NCBI RefSeq assembly: GCF_017377395.1
Contig: NZ_CP061800.1
Coordinates: forward strand, 3,365,633-3,429,632
Direction: 5' to 3'
Source: Desulfonema magnum
GTDB taxonomy: Bacteria > Desulfobacterota > Desulfobacteria > Desulfobacterales > 4be13
DNA length: 64,000 nt
Made by a program: the position numbers and the translations under genes. Shown in pieces: positions 44,310 through 52,743 of the stretch (position 1 is the stretch's first letter; each line of letters opens with the position of its first letter). The notes beneath the pieces were generated by a model that was not told where the DNA came from, ran no database searches, and saw nothing but the letters and a program-made list of their open reading frames with translations.

Positions 44310-44439
44310 TGTGCATTTCCACAACTAGTCATCTTCTCACCTGCCGGGCGGGAAGCCATGGTAGTTTCGTCATAACTTCCTGAGACTGCATAGCTGACAA
44401 ATGACAACTGATAAGTTTCCGTCCTGAAAAATCTAAGAT

Positions 44440-44561
44440 AATCTGTGATAATCTGTCTTTTTCTTCCTGCTTCACAGAGGCAGTTTCACTGAAAAAGAAT
44501 TTTCAGCCAGAGCTGCGTTCTCCACAGGCTTAAAATCCGGCGGGACTCACCGTATTGTTTT
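44440..44561 (-). ncRNA. Possible omega-RNA remnant 3' of tnpB
   Basis: On the minus strand the DNA after the tnpB stop (44562) reads GGTGAGTCCCGCCGG..., GCCTGTGGAGAAC and CTGTGAAGCAGGAAG. IS605-type elements keep their omega-RNA scaffold here. Inferred from position and similar appearance only; no left end of the element remains and expression is doubtful. Confidence 0.35.
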
Positions 44562-44755
44562 TTACGCCGACGTGGCGTTGTCTCTGATGTTTTTTGCGGC
44601 ATTGATGTCTCTGTCCGCCTTATGACCGCAGGACGGACAGACAAACACACGATCTGACAATTTCAGATCATCCCTGACGTGTCCGCAGGCATTGCAGGTT
44701 TTGCTTGACGGGAAAAATCTGTCAACATAGGCCACTTTGCTTCCGTACCAGTCCC
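44562..44755 (-). pseudogene. IS200/IS605 TnpB C-terminal remnant
   Basis: About 64 codons: GDWYGSKVAYVDRFFPSSKT, zinc ribbon C-N-A-C-G and CPSCGHKA, the RuvC-III motif DRDINAAKNI, then TSA and stop. The N-terminal three quarters, including the RuvC-I and -II residues, are gone. The reading frame begins right at the stop codon of efp, so a deletion fused the element to the 3' end of efp. Confidence 0.88.
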
Positions 44756-45319
44756 CTATTCCTTCACCCGCTCCACATACTGACCTGTCCGGGTATCAAT
44801 CCGAATAAGTTCTCCTTCCTCGACAAAGGGAGGAACCTGTAAAACATAGCCGGTTTCAACCGTAGCCGGTTTTGTACTGCCTGCGGCCGTATCTCCTTTT
44901 GCCCAGGGATCCGCCTGAGTAATTTTCAAATCAACAAAATTAGGCAGGGAAAGACCAATGGGTCTTTCCTCGAAAAAAAGCACATTACAAACCGTGTTTT
45001 CCTTCAAAAAAGCTTTGGCCTCGCTCACCTGTTCTTCTGTCATAAACTCCTGGTTATAATTGCTTGTATTCATAAAACAGTACTGCTCACCATCTGAATA
45101 CAAATATTCCATCTGAAGCTCTTCCAGATTTGCTTCATTGAATTTTTCACCGGATCTGTAAGTTCTGTCAAACTGAGCGCCAGTCACCATATTTTTTAAT
45201 CTGCATTTATAGAGTGCCTGCCCTTTGCCGGGTTTGACAAAATCAAACTGCGTAATGACATAAGGGTCTCCGTCAATCTGAATTTTAAGACCTTTTCTCA
45301 GGTCGCCACTTTCATACAT
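44756..45319 (-). CDS. efp: Translation elongation factor P
   Basis: 187 aa, the standard length. KOW-like domain I has the loop KPGKGQAL with K32 at the tip, the residue modified (beta-lysyl, or other) in EF-P; domains II and III follow (QYCFMNTSNYNQEF, LPNFVDLKI, VPPFVEEGELIRIDTRTGQY). Relieves ribosome stalling at polyproline. The gene is preceded by a 300-bp heptad tract. Downstream sits the tnpB remnant. Confidence 0.97.
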   Translation of the reverse strand: MYESGDLRKGLKIQIDGDPYVITQFDFVKPGKGQALYKCRLKNMVTGAQFDRTYRSGEKFNEANLEELQMEYLYSDGEQYCFMNTSNYNQEFMTEEQVSEAKAFLKENTVCNVLFFEERPIGLSLPNFVDLKITQADPWAKGDTAAGSTKPATVETGYVLQVPPFVEEGELIRIDTRTGQYVERVKE

Positions 45320-45397
45320 ATCTCTAAAAATCCTCCTTGTTATTTTGAAACTTGAAACTTAAAACTTGAAAACAGCTTCCGGATACTCAAGTTTCGA

Positions 45398-45725
45398 ATT
45401 TCAAGTTTCAAATCTCAAATCTCAAATCTCAAATCTCAAATCCCAAATCCCAAATCCCAAATCCCAAATCCCAAATCCCAAATCTCAAATCCCAAATCCC
45501 AAATCCCAAATCTCAAATCCCAAATCCCAAATCCCAAATCCCAAATCCCAAATCCCAAATCCCAAATCTCAAATCCCAAATCCCAAATCCCAAATCCCAA
45601 ATCCCAAATCCCAAATCTCAAATCTCAAATCCCAAATCTCAAATCTCAAATCCCAAATCCCAAATCCCAAATCCCAAATCCCAAATCTCAAATCTCAAAT
45701 CTCAAGTTTCAAGTTTCAAGTTTCA
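45398..45725. repeat. Heptanucleotide array (CAAATCC / CAAATCT), more than 40 copies
   Basis: Continuous 7-bp repeat, mostly CCAAATC with interspersed TCAAATC, ending in CAAGTTT copies. Frames on both strands stay open because of the repeat and are not genes. It lies between efp and the TrpF-like gene, and the last few codons of the latter (LKLET) are made of it. Confidence 0.95.
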
Positions 45726-46572
45726 AGTTTCTAACTTTTTCAACAAGTTGTTTTACTTTTTCAAGGTCTTTTTTGAATCTTATGGGGTGTCCCTCTGCAT
45801 CCAGGGCATTGGTACCGGTACAGCTATCAACACCGGCCGGCCTGACGTGCCTGATACCGTCTGATACATTATCCGGTGAGATTCCCCCTGCCAATATGAC
45901 CGGAATACAGCTTGATTCAACCAACTGTGCAGCAATATCCCAATCGCAGGTTTTACCGGTTATTCCCACAAATCCGTCAACAGACTGAGACTCAGGGGAA
46001 CTCCCTTGTTGTTCCGAAGCCGAAGCCTGGGAAGGGGACGGAACCTTTGCAAGCAATGTATCTGTCAGAAAATAATCACTTACCGGCTCAAACATCCGGG
46101 CAATCTCCATGCTGGGCACAAGATTCGCCATACCTGGCTCCCCTATGGGAACTGACCGCATGATCCTGACTTCAGGAAACCTTTTTTTAACATCTTCCTG
46201 TAAACGTATCAGGGCTTCCAGTTCGGGAGCAGGACAAAAACCTTCACGGCTTTCAGAACTACCAGAATGGTTTGTCAGGGCTTCACAAAAATGGATAACA
46301 TCCGGCCGGTAATAATCCAATACACGAAAAATTGAATCAGGATTGCTGAAAAGCGGAATCAGATTGCTCATGACAGGTGTCTGGGCTGTCATGCTGACTG
46401 TCTCTTTGATCAGGGGAACCTTCCATTCCTTTTCCGAAAGAATAATGCTGCCAATGCGGTCCACACCAATTTCAATAAGGGATTCGGCCTCGGACGGTGT
46501 CTGTACTTCATAAATCTGAACAATAATATTTTTCATCAATTTTAATGTATCTCGACAGTCGTAAGTTCTCAT
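45709..46572 (-). CDS. TrpF-like (phosphoribosylanthranilate isomerase-like) TIM-barrel protein
   Basis: 287 aa; AGGAGG precedes the ATG at 46572 by 2 bp, so the second Met (46536) is also possible. IIVQIYEVQTPSEAESLIEI replaces the usual K-[IV]-C-G-x-T, so the catalytic Cys of TrpF is absent; YFLTDTLLAK and TGKTCDWDIA keep the Asp and the GxTGxTxDW segment, and VILAGGISPDNV / GVDSCTGTN the phosphate site. An Asx/Ser-rich insert (SPSQASASEQQGSSPESQS) lies about residue 185. Probably a phospho-sugar-binding enzyme that does not do the TrpF reaction. No trp genes adjoin. The C-terminus runs into the heptad array. Confidence 0.65.
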   Translation of the reverse strand: MRTYDCRDTLKLMKNIIVQIYEVQTPSEAESLIEIGVDRIGSIILSEKEWKVPLIKETVSMTAQTPVMSNLIPLFSNPDSIFRVLDYYRPDVIHFCEALTNHSGSSESREGFCPAPELEALIRLQEDVKKRFPEVRIMRSVPIGEPGMANLVPSMEIARMFEPVSDYFLTDTLLAKVPSPSQASASEQQGSSPESQSVDGFVGITGKTCDWDIAAQLVESSCIPVILAGGISPDNVSDGIRHVRPAGVDSCTGTNALDAEGHPIRFKKDLEKVKQLVEKVRNLKLET

Positions 46573-46747
46573 AACCTCCTGAAATTAATAGTATCGACAT
46601 TTTCCGAGGCGGCATATGCCGCCCTGTGATTTCAAAAGGTTACGAAACAACTTCTGACTTTGAATTTTGAACTTTTCACTGTTAAGAATGTATCATCAGC
46701 ATATCGAAAAAAATTTTGATATACTGGTTTTGCTGATAATAAAAAAG

Positions 46748-47055
46748 GGCATCCTTCATATTTGCCCAAAAGTACTTTACACTTTTGGTGATTTGAAAAA
46801 AAGTCCATTTTTTTTCAATCTACAAATTTTGTAGCTAAATAAAAGTAATATTTACAAATAGATATTGTAAAATCTACAAATTTTGTAGTTTTTTACACAC
46901 TTCAAACATGATTAGCTAAAATTAACTACAAAATTTGTAGTTTTTTTTTGTAATAGGTTGTTTATATTATAAAAATAATCAAAATTATCATGAATTAAAA
47001 AAAACATAAAAAATTCATTTTAGCTGAAAGTGTAAACTACTAAATGAAGGATGCC
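46748..47055. mobile_element. MITE-like element, 308 bp, 8-bp target duplication, three internal palindromes
   Basis: Ends GGCATCCTTCAT and its reverse complement, followed inward by AGTA(C/G)TTTACACTTT. Flanked by TAAAAAAG on both sides (46740-46747 and 47056-47063). AT-rich interior without genes. CTACAAATTTTGTAG occurs at 46820-46834 and 46874-46888, and CTACAAAATTTGTAG at 46926-46940. Confidence 0.9.
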
Positions 47056-47063
47056 TAAAAAAG

Positions 47064-47748
47064 AATGCAAAAATTGGCGATAGCAATTTTTTGCATGGAA
47101 TGTTTCAATAATTTTGGTAAAATGCAAAAAACCGCTTCGCTTAATTTTTGCACTCCGGAAAAAAATTTCTGTTACCTGATAATCAAGTTTTTTTCTGTCA
47201 TTCCTGCGAAAGCAGGAATCCATTTCTGGCAAATGCCAGGCCTCCGGGAACAGCAGATGACAGGCTGTCCGGCCGGATTGGATAAAAAAAACTTGATTAT
47301 TGAGTATTCGCTAATATCCGGTGGTCTTTGTAATTTTAATCCTGTCTGGCCTCGTACACGACCAAATAAATTCTGGCAGGCTGTCCGGATGTAAGACAAT
47401 TTTTCAAATTGTTTTTTAGGACAATTTGAAAAATTGTCCTACATAATTCCGAATTTCTCCCATCCCTCGGAACTTATTTGGTCATGTACTCGTTCCCACT
47501 GCCATTAAGTCAGGAGTGAAACACTTACGGAGAATTCATTGCCGGGGGGTATTGGGAACGAGAATTTCCAATTTACAAATTATTATACTACGTTTATGTT
47601 ATTTTGACAAGTTTCTTCCACATATTCTGACGAAAATTAATAATTATGAGCTTATGACCTTTTTGCTTGACTCTTTCAACATAAATAATTATATAACTAT
47701 TTCATTGAATTATAAATTTTTTTATGGTTATCAGAAAGCGGGGGAATT
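47064..47748. other. Intergenic with hairpins only
   Basis: GTCATTCCTGCGAAAGCAGG hairpin (47197-47222); GACAATTTTTCAAATTG inverted pair (47396-47442); CACTGCCATTAAGTCAGGAG (47498-47517), a truncated copy of the 139-bp unit; TTTTTGCACTCCGG at 47147-47160. A promoter must lie within the last 100 bp. No gene. Confidence 0.55.
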
Positions 47749-48707
47749 ATGTTTGGAAAAAAATATATAATTTGGGGAGTTTTATGCCTGTGGACAGCAT
47801 GCTTATTCGGATGCGGAGGACCTGCAAAGGCAAATTTGAAACTAAAACAAAAAAATTATAATGAGGCCATACCGCTTTATAAAGAATATCTTGCTGAAAA
47901 TCCGGATTCCGCAGAAGCAAGGCTCAATATGGGCATTGCATATCTGAAGACCGGGTTTGCGGATGCGGCCATTGCCGAATTTGAAACCGTGCTTAAATCA
48001 TCTCCTAATCATCCTGATGCTGTTTTGTATATGGGACTGGCTCATCTGAGTAAGGGAAAACTCGATGAGGCCATTGTTGTTTTGGAAAACTACAGAAACA
48101 GCAGAAAGCCCTTGGTTGAAGAGGAAGTTATGCATCAGATGACCCTGTTGGAAGATCTGTATGCCTCAGATAAAACACTGTTCGAAGAAAATCCCATGAT
48201 CATTGTGAACCGGGTGGAAACTGCTGTGAACAACGCACTGGCAGAACAAAAAAGGGCAGACCGACAGGCATTGAAGATGTCAAAGGAACAGAATAATAAC
48301 AAAGGCTGCTTTGCTTATGACACCAATGTGCTTATGGCGGACAAATCTTTAAAGCGCATTATTGATCTGCGTGCGGGTGACACTGTGCAGGCTTATGACG
48401 TGGAAACTGAGAAAATGGTGGTCAGGAAGGTTACAGACACCTATCGTGCTGATCAGGATCATTATTATCTGATTAACGGGGAATTGAAAATCACGGCCGC
48501 CCATCCGGTTTTCACCACCGAGGGGAGTGGGTGAAAGTGGCTGATCTGAAGGTCGGTGACAGAATTGTAAGTATTGACAGTGAGATAAAAGTCGCTTCTG
48601 TTAAAAAAATAAAATATGACCACCGGGTTTATAATTTCAGGGTTGAGAACAGCCACAACTATTTTGTTTCAGCCGATGGAAAGAATTTTTATCTGGTTCA
48701 CAACTGA
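47749..48707 (+). pseudogene. TPR lipoprotein with C-terminal Hint domain, frameshifted
   Basis: The 261-aa frame (47749-48534) begins with a lipobox signal (LFGCGGP), then three TPRs (about 40-150), a helical linker and the start of a Hint domain with its catalytic Cys in KGCFAYDTNVLM. It stops at TTEGSG. The Hint continues one base later in another frame (WVKVADLKVGDRIVSIDSEI, VENSHNYFVSADGKNF) and ends in VHN and stop at 48707. One G seems lost from a GGGG run near 48527. Hint domains self-cleave; those in polymorphic toxins release a C-terminal toxin. Here nothing follows the terminal HN. Confidence 0.8.
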
Positions 48708-48877
48708 AAATAGGTTTTACAGGGCTTGGTAAGCCTTGAAAAAAGCCGGTTTATGTTGTCGTAAATTTTTTTGCATTTTATTCAACAAAAAGGTTGACCT
48801 CTGTTTTATAAAGTGATACAAGACAAAATTCAAATGCGGGGGGATCTGTCTTATAAAGATGCCTGCATATATTTTTA

Positions 48878-48967
48878 GGAGGGATGGCCGAGTGGTTGAT
48901 GGCGGCGGCCTTGAAAGCCGTTGTGTCTTCACGGGCACCGTGGGTTCGAATCCTACTCCCTCCGCCA
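48878..48967 (+). tRNA. tRNA-Ser (anticodon TGA)
   Basis: 90 nt including CCA. Acceptor GGAGGGA/TCCCTCC, D-arm GGCCGAGTGG, anticodon loop CTTGAAA, a long variable arm (GTGTCTTCACGGGCAC), TTCGAATCC T-loop. Encoded CCA. The GGTTCGAAT T-loop is intact. Confidence 0.97.
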
Positions 48968-49006
48968 ACTGAAGGATTTTATTTTTTTACAATTTGTCAG
49001 ATCCAC

Positions 49007-49099
49007 GGAGAGATGGCCGAGCTGGCTGAAGGCGCTCGCCTGCTAAGCGAGTGTGGGGCGAAAGTTCCACCCAGGGTTCGAATCCCTGTCTCTCCGCCA
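49007..49099 (+). tRNA. tRNA-Ser (anticodon GCT)
   Basis: 93 nt. Acceptor GGAGAGA/TCTCTCC, loop CTGCTAA, long variable arm (GTGTGGGGCGAAAGTTCCACC), GGTTCGAAT, CCA encoded. Lies 39 bp after tRNA-Ser(TGA), on the same transcript. Confidence 0.97.
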
Positions 49100-49109
49100 T
49101 TATAAAAAA

Positions 49110-49147
49110 AAGCCTGATTATCATATAGGATAATCAGGCTTTTTTTA
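49110..49147 (+). terminator. Intrinsic terminator after the tRNA-Ser pair
   Basis: Stem AAGCCTGATTATC / GATAATCAGGCTT followed by a run of eight T. Canonical; placed 11 bp after the second tRNA. Confidence 0.95.
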
Positions 49148-49257
49148 TTATATACTCGATACTCAAATTTTTACCGGCTGACTGAATTCACTGATAATTT
49201 TCAGGCAGGGATTTTTCGGCCCGGTCTGCATTGCCTCTTGCTTTCTGTGTGTCGCTA

Positions 49258-49429
49258 CAATATCGTTCGGCATGATTTTTGCATAGCCGGACGGAAATGC
49301 CCGGCATTTCCGCATTTTGGAGAAATTGTTTCCGAAAAACGCCCGGCGGACATTTCGGGATTTCAGTTTTCCGGATATATGAATTCAGTTAGTTACAAAT
49401 GTATGCAAAAATCGTGCCGAACGGTATTG
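49258..49429. mobile_element. MITE-like element, 172 bp, 9-bp target duplication
   Basis: 27-bp inverted repeats CAATATCGTTCGGCATGATT...GCAT and the mirrored end. GTGTCGCTA on both sides (49249-49257, 49430-49438) is the target duplication. Inner part shared with the 166-bp element at 7487-7652. Confidence 0.9.
49268..49284 (+). promoter_or_regulatory. Sigma-54-like site in left MITE end
   Basis: CGGCATGATTTTTGCAT keeps the GG-N10-GC spacing of -24/-12 promoters; the mirror site CGGCACGATTTTTGCAT is at 49403-49419 on the minus strand. Inward-facing. Weak by itself; relevant because the same feature recurs in the other element. Confidence 0.4.
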
Positions 49430-49617
49430 GTGTCGCTACAAGGATTTTGTAGAAAGGATTGTAAGTATCCGGAAAAATTTTTTCAGTATCCAAAGACCTG
49501 CGAGGTTTCGGAAACCTCGCAGGTCTGATGCGGATTTATACCTGAAAATTTATGTCCGGATACTTAAAAAAAGGGATTTAATCCTTTTCTTATACAAAAT
49601 CCTTGTAGGGAAGATGA

Positions 49618-49768
49618 TAAGTACCTAACCATAAGTTTTCGATATCTTCCCGGGGAAGAAACCCGGCTTTTTTTACCGGAAGGATCCGCGGCCTGTGACG
49701 GAAAAAGCCGGGTTTCTCCGCTGTTCGCAAAAAAAAAGATATATAAAAAACTTTTGATCGGGTACTTA
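49618..49768. mobile_element. MITE-like element, TAAGTACCT family, copy 2
   Basis: Same orientation as copy 1 (5252-5403), over 90% identical by eye. TAAGTACCT ends; the right end is GGGTACTTA. Ends about 110 bp before the flotillin start. Confidence 0.9.
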
Positions 49769-49876
49769 TTTCTATTCCAAACAGTTTGACAAATCCGCTT
49801 GTTTTTGCAAAAATAATTTTTCAAGAAAGATTCAACTATCTCGCCTCATTAACCCTTTCACAGAAAGGAGTATCTT

Positions 49877-51643
49877 ATGTCAAACTTCATGATTGCTGCG
49901 TTGAGCATTGGTTTCGGATTATTCACCCTTATCGTGATCGGGCTGATCCTGTCAAAACTGTATGCCCGCGCCTCAAAAGAAGTGTCGTTTGTGCGGACTG
50001 GCTGGCGGGGACAGAAGGTCATCATGAATGCCGGCGCGCTGGTCTTTCCTGTGCTGCATCAGGTCATCCCGGTGAACATGAACACCCTCCGGCTTGAGGT
50101 GCAGCGTACCAACGTACAGGCACTGATTACCCGTGACCGTATGCGGGTAGATGTCCAGGCTGAGTTCTATGTTCGCGTCAAACCAACAGTCGAGGCCATT
50201 GCAAACGCGGCCCAGACCCTGGGGCGGCGAACCATGGATCCCACTGCCCTCAAAGAACTCGTCGAAGGCAAATTTGTGGATGCGCTGCGTGCCGTGGCTG
50301 CTGAAATGGCAATAGAGGAACTCCATGAACAGCGCGTTGACTTTGTGCAGAAAGTGCAGACTGCGGTAAGCGAAGACCTGCTCAAAAACGGTCTGGAACT
50401 GGAAACAGTGTCTCTGACCGCTCTGGATCAGACGGATCAGAGCCATTTTAACGCGCAGAATATTTTTGATGCCCGGGGACTGACCAAACTGACAGAAGAG
50501 ATCGAGGCCCGCAGAAAGCAGCGGAATGACATTGAACGGGACACTGAAGTCGAGATACAGAAAAAAAACCTGGGGGCCGAGCGCCAGAAACTTGAATTGT
50601 CCAGGGAAGAGGAGTACGCGCGTCTGGAACAGCAACGTGAAATCGAAGTGCGCCGGGCTGAACAGCAGTCCGAGATTGCCAGGGAACAGGCTGAAAAAGA
50701 GCGTCAGGCAAAGGAAGCTCAGATTATAGCGAAACAGCAGGTGGATCAGGCGCAGCTTATGGCTGAACGCGGGGTGGAAGAGGAACGCATTGAAAAGGAA
50801 CGTCTTCTCAGGGAAAAAGATATTGAGAGGAAAAAAGCCATTGAAACTGCTGAAATCGAAAGAAAAAAAAGCGTCACTCTTGCAGACCAGGAACGGGCCA
50901 TTGCCATTGCTGAAAAATCCAAAGAAAAATCTGTTGCCCAGGCTGAAGCAGACAAAGCCCTTGCCCTGTCAGTCACAGCCGAAGAAAAGGTGTCCACTGC
51001 CCGTGAAACTGAAATTGCGGAGCGGCAGAAAGCCATTGAACTGGTGGAGGCCCGCAAGCAGGCAGAACGGGATGCCATCGGCATAATGGTTGCGGCAGAC
51101 GCGGAAAAAAAGGCCGCGGCCGACAAAGCTGATGCATTGCGGGTTGTGGCGGTCGGTGAGGCAGATAAGATAAAAATTGCCGCACAGGCTGAGGCGCAGG
51201 CCAAAGTTGTCCAGGCCGAGGCTGACAAAAAACGCTATGCTGTGGAGGCCGAGGGAACCCGTGCATTGCACGAGGCCGAGAATATTTTGGAACCGGGCAT
51301 TATTGCCATGCGGATCAAAATATCCCTTATCGAACACCTTGACAAGATCATTCGCGAAAGCGTGAAACCCATTCAGGCGATTGAGGGAATTAAGATTATC
51401 CAGGTGGGCGGACTTGGTTCGGCTGGCGGCGGCAGCGCTTCGGGAAAGCAGAAAGGCAGTGAGAATCTGGCGGATCAGATGGTAAACAGCGCGCTGCGTT
51501 ACCGGGGACAGGCTCCCCTGATTGACAGTCTTCTGAAGGAATTGGGCATTAGCAGTGGTTGCGACATTAACGAACTGACCGCTGGGATTTGTTCTCAGAC
51601 GGCTGAGTCATCTGATGAGGGTTCGGACACAGACACGGACTAG
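49877..51643 (+). CDS. Flotillin/YqiK-like SPFH protein
   Basis: 588 aa, AAAGGAG before the ATG. One N-terminal membrane helix (about 8-28), the SPFH domain (about 40-230; VRTGWRGQKVIMNAGALVFP), then a long charged coiled coil (about 235-470) rich in A-E-A-D-K, and a C-terminal flotillin tail (KIIQVGGLG). Forms large oligomeric membrane scaffolds, often with an NfeD partner; no NfeD gene is here. A secreted protease gene follows after 23 bp. Confidence 0.93.
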   Translation: MSNFMIAALSIGFGLFTLIVIGLILSKLYARASKEVSFVRTGWRGQKVIMNAGALVFPVLHQVIPVNMNTLRLEVQRTNVQALITRDRMRVDVQAEFYVRVKPTVEAIANAAQTLGRRTMDPTALKELVEGKFVDALRAVAAEMAIEELHEQRVDFVQKVQTAVSEDLLKNGLELETVSLTALDQTDQSHFNAQNIFDARGLTKLTEEIEARRKQRNDIERDTEVEIQKKNLGAERQKLELSREEEYARLEQQREIEVRRAEQQSEIAREQAEKERQAKEAQIIAKQQVDQAQLMAERGVEEERIEKERLLREKDIERKKAIETAEIERKKSVTLADQERAIAIAEKSKEKSVAQAEADKALALSVTAEEKVSTARETEIAERQKAIELVEARKQAERDAIGIMVAADAEKKAAADKADALRVVAVGEADKIKIAAQAEAQAKVVQAEADKKRYAVEAEGTRALHEAENILEPGIIAMRIKISLIEHLDKIIRESVKPIQAIEGIKIIQVGGLGSAGGGSASGKQKGSENLADQMVNSALRYRGQAPLIDSLLKELGISSGCDINELTAGICSQTAESSDEGSDTDTD

Positions 51644-51666
51644 CCCTGGAAACCGGAGGTAAAAAC

Positions 51667-52605
51667 ATGTGCAAAACTATTGTCAGATATGTGCTGATAA
51701 TCCTCGCACTGGGTGTCAGCTTGTCAGATGCGCATGAGATATATTTGAAAGACGGGAGGACCATAAAAACAAAAAACTGCTGGGAAGAGAATGGCTTGGT
51801 AAGATACGAAAGATACGGCGGAATCCTGTCAATAAAAGAAGAACTTGTGGAAAAAATCATATATGAAGCATCCGCTTTTATCGGAAGTGTGACAGAGGAG
51901 CAGGCGGTGTTAAGAAAACAAAGGACCGATACACTGGCTTCTGATGAAATATTCCGTATATGCAAACCTGCCGTGGTTGTCATAAAATGCGGCAGAGGTC
52001 AGGGGGCAGGCTTTTTCGTAAGCTCCAGAGGACATATTCTCACCAATTTCCATGTGATCCGTCCGAATGCTCCCATCAGTGTGTATTTGTCATCAGGCAG
52101 GGAATACACCGGCGGCGTGATTTCCAGCACTGAGCAGCCGGATGTGGCTTTGCTGAAGATTTCGGAAAGTGATCTCCCATATCTTGCCCTTGAAAAAAGC
52201 CTTCTTTCAGAGAATGCCGTGGGGAAAAAAGTGTTTGCTGTGGGAAATCCCTTAGGGCTTAAATTTTCAATATCCGGGGGGATCATCAGCCAGATAAGAA
52301 ATATTGACACAGTGAAATATGTTCAGACCGACACAAAGATCAATCCGGGCAACAGCGGCGGCCCCCTGATTGACACTCATGGAAATGTGGTGGGAATGAA
52401 TACCTTTAAGATACGAGGCGGCACCGGGCTGAATTTTGCTATTTCATCTGATTATTTATATAACTGGGTTCAGCAGTATTCAGAAAATCCCAGCACTGTT
52501 CCAAGATTTTCCGGCTCTCAAAAACGAGAACTGACCAGGGGAGGAGAGGATTCCCGGGAAGGGGGAGGGATTATCATTGTGCCTTTTCCGTTTCCGAGCC
52601 GGTAA
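51667..52605 (+). CDS. HtrA-like trypsin-family serine protease without PDZ domain
   Basis: 312 aa. Signal peptide (1-22). A propeptide-like region precedes the protease (about 95-275): catalytic H129 (TNFHVI), D159 (EQPDVALL) and S230 (NPGNSGGPL). No PDZ domain, which is uncommon for the family, so it is probably not a classical DegP. The C-terminus is a basic/Pro tail (IVPFPFPSR). May process or protect envelope proteins, perhaps with the flotillin encoded just upstream. Confidence 0.9.
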   Translation: MCKTIVRYVLIILALGVSLSDAHEIYLKDGRTIKTKNCWEENGLVRYERYGGILSIKEELVEKIIYEASAFIGSVTEEQAVLRKQRTDTLASDEIFRICKPAVVVIKCGRGQGAGFFVSSRGHILTNFHVIRPNAPISVYLSSGREYTGGVISSTEQPDVALLKISESDLPYLALEKSLLSENAVGKKVFAVGNPLGLKFSISGGIISQIRNIDTVKYVQTDTKINPGNSGGPLIDTHGNVVGMNTFKIRGGTGLNFAISSDYLYNWVQQYSENPSTVPRFSGSQKRELTRGGEDSREGGGIIIVPFPFPSR

Positions 52606-52661
52606 GCGTTCCGACTGCTGCCATTTCTGATAAGGGATTTCCCCAAAAATAAAATACGCGA

Positions 52662-52703
52662 AACGTAGGGTGGGTGAAGCGAAGCGTAACCCACCCTACG
52701 TTT
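52662..52703. repeat. Palindromic repeat (GTAGGGTGGGTGAAGCGAAG)
   Basis: One copy of the GTGGGT family; the palindrome is CGTAGGGTGGGT...ACCCACCCTACG. Precedes the flavoprotein gene. Confidence 0.85.
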
Positions 52704-52743
52704 TTTGTATCTCAAACAACAGGCAAGAAAAAGAGAGAGATTT

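Noticed and set aside
45366..45734. 122-aa plus-strand protein and 61-aa minus-strand protein
   Set aside because: Both are readings of the CAAATCC heptad array.
48884..49105. 73-aa frame over the tRNA genes
   Set aside because: Overlaps two clear tRNA-Ser genes.
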